DNA from: Thalassoglobus sp. JC818
GTDB lineage: Bacteria; Planctomycetota; Planctomycetia; Planctomycetales; Planctomycetaceae
Assembly (NCBI RefSeq): GCF_040717535.1
Contig: NZ_JBFEFI010000013.1
Location: forward strand, 1 to 64,000
Reading direction: 5' to 3'
DNA length: 64,000 nt
Part shown: positions 59,396-64,000 of the stretch, in pieces
Numbering within the stretch: position 1 is the first letter of the stretch
Layout: every line of letters begins with the position of its first letter
Position numbers and translations under genes: made by a program
Notes under the pieces: generated by a model
What the model was told of the DNA's origin: nothing
The model's database searches: none
What the model saw: the letters and a program-made list of their open reading frames with translations, nothing else

Positions 59396-60772
59396 TTGTC
59401 TCCCGTCTGGCTAAATCTGAGTTACCTCGTCGCTGCCGTTCTTTTCATTCTCGGTCTCAAGGGAATGACTCGCCCACGGACAGCTGTCCAGGGGAATCTT
59501 CTCGGTTCGATCGGAATGTTCGTGGCTGTGGTGGCCACTTTGCTGGCCGCGGGTGTCGTCGGCTACGTGTGGATCTTGATCGGAGTGCTGATCGGCGGAG
59601 CGATCGGAGCCTATTTCGCCCTCACGGTGAAGATCGACCAAATGCCGGAGATGGTGGCACTTCTCAACGGTTTCGGCGGCGCAGCTTCGATGTTTGTGGC
59701 AACTGCTGACTTCTTCCGAAATTCGGATGTCGCTTCGACGGACGTAATTATCGCGACGGGTATCTCCGCATTGATTGGTTCAGTGACCCTCTCGGGAAGT
59801 CTCGTTGCTTTCGGGAAACTGGCTGAGCTCGATTTCGTCAAGAAACTCAAACCGCTCGACAATCAGCAGATCATCAATGCCGGAATCGCAGGCGTGCTAG
59901 TGGTTCTGATTGCATTGCTGATCACTCACCCGATGAACTTCTGGCTCTGGCTGATCGTCATCACAGCACTCGCATTGGGTTATTTCCTGACGATCTCCAT
60001 CGGCGGAGCGGACATGCCGGTGGTGATCGCGCTTTTGAATTCCTATTCCGGTCTGGCTGCCGCAGCGACCGGGTTCGTGTTACAAAACAATGTCTTGATC
60101 ATCGCAGGCTCGCTCGTCGGAGCATCCGGACTGATTTTGACCAAAGTGATGTGTGATGCAATGAATCGCTCGTTGCCCGCTGTTCTCTTTGGAACATTAG
60201 GGCCAACGGCGGATGGACCAAGCGCAGACGAAGTTTACAAGACCGTGAAATCGACTTCCGCGGAAGAGGTCGCCATGCTCATGGAAATCGCGAGGAAAGT
60301 CGTCATCGTCCCGGGATACGGCATGGCGGTCGCCCAAGCTCAGCACTCCGTCCGCGATTTGACCAATCTCCTCAAGAGTCGAGGGATCGAAGTCACTTTC
60401 GGGATTCACCCCGTCGCTGGCCGCATGCCGGGTCACATGAACGTCCTTCTTGCCGAAGCAGACATCCCTTACGATCTGCTGAAAGAAATGGACGAAGCAA
60501 ACTCCGAGATGGAGCAAACGGACGTCTGTCTGGTGATTGGTGCCAACGACACCGTCAATCCTGATGCCCGCACCAATCCGAACAGCCCGATCGCCGGAAT
60601 GCCGATCATTAACGCTGACAAAGCTCGGACTTGTGTGGTCATCAAACGAAGTCTCAGCCCCGGTTTCGCCAAGATCCCGAATCCGCTTTTCGCAAACGAC
60701 AACACTCTGATGCTGTTTGCTGACGGCAAACAAGCAGTGATGGATATCATCACCGCCATCAAAGAAGGTTAG
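59396..60772 (+). CDS. pntB: NAD(P) transhydrogenase, subunit beta
   Basis: A 458-residue protein starting at TTG 59396. The N-terminal ~260 residues contain about eight to nine membrane helices with GGADMPVVIALLNSYSGLAAAATGF in part. The C-terminal ~180 residues are the NADP(H)-binding domain III, with VPGYGMAVAQAQHSVRDL (~303-320), HPVAGRMPGHMNVLLAEA, and VIGANDTVNPDA. It completes the inner-membrane complex encoded by pntAA-pntAB-pntB, which uses the proton gradient to reduce NADP with NADH. Confidence 0.95.
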   Translation: MSPVWLNLSYLVAAVLFILGLKGMTRPRTAVQGNLLGSIGMFVAVVATLLAAGVVGYVWILIGVLIGGAIGAYFALTVKIDQMPEMVALLNGFGGAASMFVATADFFRNSDVASTDVIIATGISALIGSVTLSGSLVAFGKLAELDFVKKLKPLDNQQIINAGIAGVLVVLIALLITHPMNFWLWLIVITALALGYFLTISIGGADMPVVIALLNSYSGLAAAATGFVLQNNVLIIAGSLVGASGLILTKVMCDAMNRSLPAVLFGTLGPTADGPSADEVYKTVKSTSAEEVAMLMEIARKVVIVPGYGMAVAQAQHSVRDLTNLLKSRGIEVTFGIHPVAGRMPGHMNVLLAEADIPYDLLKEMDEANSEMEQTDVCLVIGANDTVNPDARTNPNSPIAGMPIINADKARTCVVIKRSLSPGFAKIPNPLFANDNTLMLFADGKQAVMDIITAIKEG

Positions 60773-61003
60773 TCCGTCAATCCGGAAGAGATTGGCAGCG
60801 ATTCGTTTGAGCAATCAGGCCGACAACCACCGCCATTCCGCCTCTGCTCGTTTGGAGCCTCGTTCTTCTCATCCCAAAGTAAGTGATCAGTCTTCTGGAT
60901 TTTCCGGTGGCTGGTGCTAGCATACGAATTCACGAGTGCCGGAATCCTCCCGGATTCGTGAATAACTCCTCCCAACTCGAACTTCCCTCCTTGTGAGAAA
61001 TCC

Positions 61004-61561
61004 ATGAATCCACGAACTGTTGGACTTCTGTTCGCCATTGCAACTGCTGTTTTCTGGGGACTTTACGGACCAGCTCTCGGCAAATCACGAATCGTCGGTC
61101 AGACCCCGTTTAAGCCGTACATTTTCATCGGCATTGCCTACCTCATCTGGGGATGTCTCGGCGGAGCGATTGCGGTTCAGATGTCTGGAGATGGTTTCGC
61201 GTTTCCAGCAAAAGCAGGCTGGTGGGGATTCATCGCAGGAACGTTGGGAGCTTTCGGAGCTTTAACGCTGACGTTCGCAATGTACAAATCTCACGATGCG
61301 TCTCTCGTCATGCCCGTCGTCTTCGGCGGAGCGACATCAGTCGCAGCCATCACAGGGCTCCTGATGCAGGCACAGGCGGGAAAAATGCATCTCGATTTTC
61401 GGCAGGTTATCGGATTTGTGCTCGTCGTGGTCGGTGTCGTGCTGATTCAAAAATACTCAGCCCATGGCCCCGCTCCGAAACCGGCCACACAAGCAGTTGA
61501 ATCAAGCAGCGATGCTGGAGCCGAATCGGCAACAGCTTCGAGTGACTCTGCAGCGACATAG
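61004..61561 (+). CDS. DMT/EamA-like small membrane protein
   Basis: A 185-residue protein with about five membrane helices (TVGLLFAIATAVFWGLYGPALG; FIGIAYLIWGCLGGAIAV; GFIAGTLGAFGALTLTFAMY; VMPVVFGGATSVAAITGLLM; VIGFVLVVVGVVLIQKY), so about half of a full DMT transporter. The C-terminal 35 residues are Ala/Ser-rich and disordered. Half-size DMT proteins can dimerise; EmrE-like or UAA-like roles are possible. It follows the pnt operon by 231 bases, a gap with no other feature. Confidence 0.7.
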   Translation: MNPRTVGLLFAIATAVFWGLYGPALGKSRIVGQTPFKPYIFIGIAYLIWGCLGGAIAVQMSGDGFAFPAKAGWWGFIAGTLGAFGALTLTFAMYKSHDASLVMPVVFGGATSVAAITGLLMQAQAGKMHLDFRQVIGFVLVVVGVVLIQKYSAHGPAPKPATQAVESSSDAGAESATASSDSAAT

Positions 61562-61654
61562 TGTGTTTCTCAGAAAGAAGTCGACCTGGATGCCCAAAGA
61601 ACGTTGCCTCTGAACTTATGTGGTGGGGTAAAACGGGGCAGCCGTGGATTTGGT

Positions 61655-62452
61655 TTAGTCATCCGCAAAGGGATCGTATTCCAGGTCGTCGCTGTCGAAA
61701 CCAAGTGACAGCTTGAGTTCCTCCGCAGTCTTGCGAACTCCTTCATCGCTTTCGTCTTCAATGATTTCATCGAGGAACTCTTGAAGATTCGGCGGACGAA
61801 GTTCTCCCAACGCTTCAACCGCCGATGCCCGCACGCGATTCTTGGGATCTTCTTTTGCCAATTGCTGAAGATCGGAAACCACTTCCAGCACTCCGAGACT
61901 TCCGAGCCCATTGGCACCCCACATCCGATCGAGCCACTCCTCCGCCTTCAATTGCTGAATAAGCGGCTGTAATGCTCGCTCGTCTTTTGTCTGCCCCAAT
62001 AGGCGTGCGGCCGGAGAGCGAGTAAGCACTGCGGAGTGCGACAGGAGTTGAATCAATGGCTCAACTCCCACTGAAGCCACCGCTTCAGAACGTTTCAGAA
62101 GAGATCGTTCTGCGACGTTGCGTACCTTATTCACGCTGTCGGAGAGCTGACCAATCAACGTCAGAACTGTCGCTGACTCATTGTCTTCTCCCAGCCCCAG
62201 TGCTCCCAATTCCCGAACAACCGGGTCGTCAGCTTGTGTGAATTCGAGCAGCCGATTTCGTGATTCTGGCTGCTGAATCCTTCCGAGCAACACCGCCGAC
62301 TCTTCTCGAACCAGATCAGCACGTTCACGATTCGACGCCAACCCTGCCACGAAGCCAATCATCTCTGGATCAAGGGGAGACGACAGATCTTTCAGCATTG
62401 CAATCAGTCGATTGTTGTCGGCAGATTCAAGCTGTCCGATTGTGACTGCCAT
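61655..62452 (-). CDS. HEAT-repeat protein
   Basis: A 265-residue protein made of about six 30-residue HEAT repeats, such as RSAVLLGRIQQPESRNRLLEF-like, GALGLGEDNESATVLTLIGQL and RASAVEALGELRPPNLQEFLDE (each in part). The C-terminus is acidic (DDLEYDPFADD). There is no signal peptide, so a cytoplasmic scaffold or lyase-like role is likely; no catalytic residues are visible. Confidence 0.82.
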   Translation of the reverse strand: MAVTIGQLESADNNRLIAMLKDLSSPLDPEMIGFVAGLASNRERADLVREESAVLLGRIQQPESRNRLLEFTQADDPVVRELGALGLGEDNESATVLTLIGQLSDSVNKVRNVAERSLLKRSEAVASVGVEPLIQLLSHSAVLTRSPAARLLGQTKDERALQPLIQQLKAEEWLDRMWGANGLGSLGVLEVVSDLQQLAKEDPKNRVRASAVEALGELRPPNLQEFLDEIIEDESDEGVRKTAEELKLSLGFDSDDLEYDPFADD

Positions 62453-62538
62453 TTAGTCCCCTTCCTAAACGTAGCGACGAGTTGCTCGCAAGAATTGATG
62501 ACGACCGAAACGCTGAAACTCAGTACGAGAGAATTTTC

Positions 62539-62630
62539 TGATTTTGTGTGTACGATCTCGCACGAGCAAGCGCATCCTTTTAACTTATGAAACAGTGCAA
62601 GCGAGTGCACCGGATAGAGCAACTTGCTCT
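62539..62630 (-). repeat. Dispersed ~90-base repeat, copy 2 (inverted)
   Basis: On the minus strand this segment repeats the copy at 57174-57267: AGAGCAAGTTGCTCT, GTGCACTCGCTTG, CTGTTTCAT, AAAAGG and TTGCTCGTGCGAG in order. Its palindromic end overlaps the stop codon of the esterase gene at 62629. Between them the two copies enclose the pnt operon, the DMT-like gene and the HEAT gene. Confidence 0.6.
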
Positions 62631-63549
62631 ATTCTTCTTGAAGACTTCGGCTGGCGCGAAGATTATCAGCGTGAAACTTTAGAATGTCTGGGCCAATCTT
62701 CTCGTACATTTTCTTTGAGCTATGCGGAACACCGGGCACTACAACGAACGTGTGTTCGATTCCCAATTCCTTGAGATGCTGACTCCATTCTCGGTTGCCT
62801 TCAGCATTGTCGTCATCCCCACCGACCGCAACGAAAATCTTCACATCAGGCCCTGAGTTCCGATTGGCGTATGCCTCTGCTAAATCCCACGTATTGTTTG
62901 TTGCCGGCTCAATCGTCAGTGAATCGCTTTCTTTGCCTGAGTTCTCAGAGATACGCTTTTCGTGTTGCTGACCTCCTCCCAGGGGAGCGGCTGAACAGAA
63001 CAGTTCTGGAAACTTGAAGAGGTAGCGAGCTGTCCCACGACCACCTTGAGAAAACCCTTCGATTGCTCTCCCCGAATGATCAGCGATAGTTCGATACTCA
63101 GAATCAATATGTTTCACGAGTTCGCGAAAAGCTGTTTCCCCCAGAAATCCATCGTGATCGTAATGACTGAGCTTACCTCCGTTCGGGAACACAACAATCA
63201 ATTCCGGAATGACACCGTCTGCCATTGCGTCCTCATAGATGGATGACATCGAGATCGTTTTCGTCTCGCTTCCCGGACGCCCTCCATGCAACCAGTACAT
63301 GACCGGGTATCGCTTTTGTTCGTTGCCCGGTTTGTTGTAAGAAGGTGGCAGAAGAATGCAGTAACCGACGTCGACACCATTTGCAGAGCTATGAAAAGTA
63401 TCGTGCTTTAACGCCTTCGAAGCACTGGCAGGAAGTTTATTCACCCACTGGAACGGAGCCCGAACTTTTGTCTTGTTCGGCTGTTGAGCGAGAACAGTCG
63501 TTGTGAACAACAGACCGAAAATGAACAGCATCGCATATCGAATTTTCAT
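62629..63549 (-). CDS. Secreted alpha/beta-hydrolase esterase (esterase D-like)
   Basis: A 306-residue protein with a signal peptide (MLFIFGLLFTTTVLAQQP). The fold is of the feruloyl/acetyl-xylan-esterase group: YPVMYWLHGGRPGSETKTIS in part (oxyanion region), IVVFPNGGKLSHY, the nucleophile elbow GFSQGGRGT, VAVGGDDDNAEGNREW, and the histidine near VVPGVPHSSKKMYEKI. The Ser in G-F-S-Q-G is the catalytic serine. It probably removes acyl groups from plant or algal polysaccharides outside the cytoplasm; the substrate is not determined. The stop lies in a dispersed repeat. Confidence 0.85.
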   Translation of the reverse strand: MKIRYAMLFIFGLLFTTTVLAQQPNKTKVRAPFQWVNKLPASASKALKHDTFHSSANGVDVGYCILLPPSYNKPGNEQKRYPVMYWLHGGRPGSETKTISMSSIYEDAMADGVIPELIVVFPNGGKLSHYDHDGFLGETAFRELVKHIDSEYRTIADHSGRAIEGFSQGGRGTARYLFKFPELFCSAAPLGGGQQHEKRISENSGKESDSLTIEPATNNTWDLAEAYANRNSGPDVKIFVAVGGDDDNAEGNREWSQHLKELGIEHTFVVVPGVPHSSKKMYEKIGPDILKFHADNLRASRSLQEE

Positions 63550-63651
63550 CGAGTTACCTTTTCAAGAATCGCCTGTCACAAGTGGAACGTCCAGCCAGTA
63601 GAGGTTTCAGTATCGGATGAGTTCCTCACCTTACAACGAACCTGGTACTGC

Positions 63652-64000
63652 TCACACTTCCATCAGACTTTTTAGAACACGCAAATTGACGGCATCCATT
63701 TCCTCACCGTCACGCTTTTCTTTTTTGGTTTCCAAATACATGGGGAGAGATTCAAACCGCGCGTCGTTCAGGAGAAAACGAAATGGTTCCACGCCAAGGA
63801 AGCCTTCGCCGATATGATCATGCCGATCAACGCGACTCCCCTGCTCTTTCTTGCTGTCATTTAAGTGCATCGCACGAACATTTTGAATCCCGACGTGTTC
63901 GTCGAGTTGCTGCATCGTTTCCTCGTACTCCGCAGCTGTCTTCAATCCGTAGCCAGCAGCGAAGATGTGGCACGTATCCAAACAGACACCGAAGCGATCT
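63652..64000 (-). CDS. nfo: Endonuclease IV (apurinic/apyrimidinic), C-terminal part
   Basis: Partial; the gene continues beyond the right edge of the window, and about 116 C-terminal residues are visible. CLDTCHIFAAGYGL, with metal-binding Asp and His, and HLNDSKKEQGSRVDRHDHIGEG, with the D-x-H and the final Glu, are diagnostic of Nfo, a TIM-barrel tri-zinc enzyme. ETKKEKRDGEEMDAVNL near the end is also typical. It cuts DNA 5' to abasic sites in base-excision repair. Confidence 0.93.
   Translation of the reverse strand, partial: DRFGVCLDTCHIFAAGYGLKTAAEYEETMQQLDEHVGIQNVRAMHLNDSKKEQGSRVDRHDHIGEGFLGVEPFRFLLNDARFESLPMYLETKKEKRDGEEMDAVNLRVLKSLMEV

Overview
The window looks like a planctomycete chromosome (order Planctomycetales, a relative of Gimesia or Rubinisphaera; genus inferred only from gene families). 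Marker families are a DUF1559 type-II-pilin-like protein with a small lipoprotein, two large PSCyt1/DUF1549/DUF1553 cytochrome proteins, a Tat-exported DUF1501 protein, a PVC-type membrane-bound dehydrogenase with a haem-c motif, and a XylR-type AraC regulator.

Region 1 (1 to about 15.5 kb) is an integrated genetic element whose right edge abuts a tRNA-Arg(CCT) gene at 15521-15594. It carries a tyrosine recombinase broken into three reading frames, a TOPRIM/AAA+ primase-helicase split by a frameshift between its Walker A and Walker B motifs, two related excisionase-like helix-turn-helix proteins, a winged-helix protein, and three RecA-like (AAA_25-type) proteins that all lack the Walker A lysine. 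It also carries a divergent cargo pair: an HNH-type protein, and a fusion of a conserved unknown domain to an RlmJ-like methyltransferase domain. A palindrome, TCAACACA / TGTGTTGA with a 1- or 7-base spacer, sits upstream of four minus-strand transcription units in the element and suggests one shared regulator. The left end of the element is not in the window. The three single-base frameshifts suggest it can no longer move.

Region 2 (15.8-23.5 kb) holds a DUF1559 pilin-like protein with its lipoprotein, a divergent XylR-like regulator, a hybrid histidine kinase coupled by an ATGA overlap to a double-domain KaiC-like ATPase, and a DMT-family permease.

Region 3 (23.9-33.9 kb) holds a PSCyt1/DUF1549/DUF1553 and DUF1501 pair, several secreted unknown proteins, a beta-propeller di-haem cytochrome, a family-4 uracil-DNA glycosylase, a stand-alone CoaB-like protein and a ThiS/MoaD-like protein.

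Region 4 (33.9-42.4 kb, minus strand) is a three-gene membrane/ATPase unit: a YqiJ/NfeD-like OB-fold membrane protein, a flotillin-like SPFH protein and a giant 1825-residue AAA+ ATPase of the DUF3686 type.

Region 5 (42.6-64 kb) is ordinary chromosomal metabolism: cobalamin adenosyltransferase, PfkB sugar kinase, Ldh_2-type dehydrogenase, a run of secreted cytochrome/dehydrogenase genes (45.5-52.6 kb), a YfcE-like phosphodiesterase, aldehyde dehydrogenase, enoyl-CoA hydratase, a MATE exporter, the proton-translocating transhydrogenase operon pntAA-pntAB-pntB, a HEAT-repeat protein, an esterase and the C-terminal part of endonuclease IV. A roughly 90-base dispersed repeat occurs here twice in inverted orientation.
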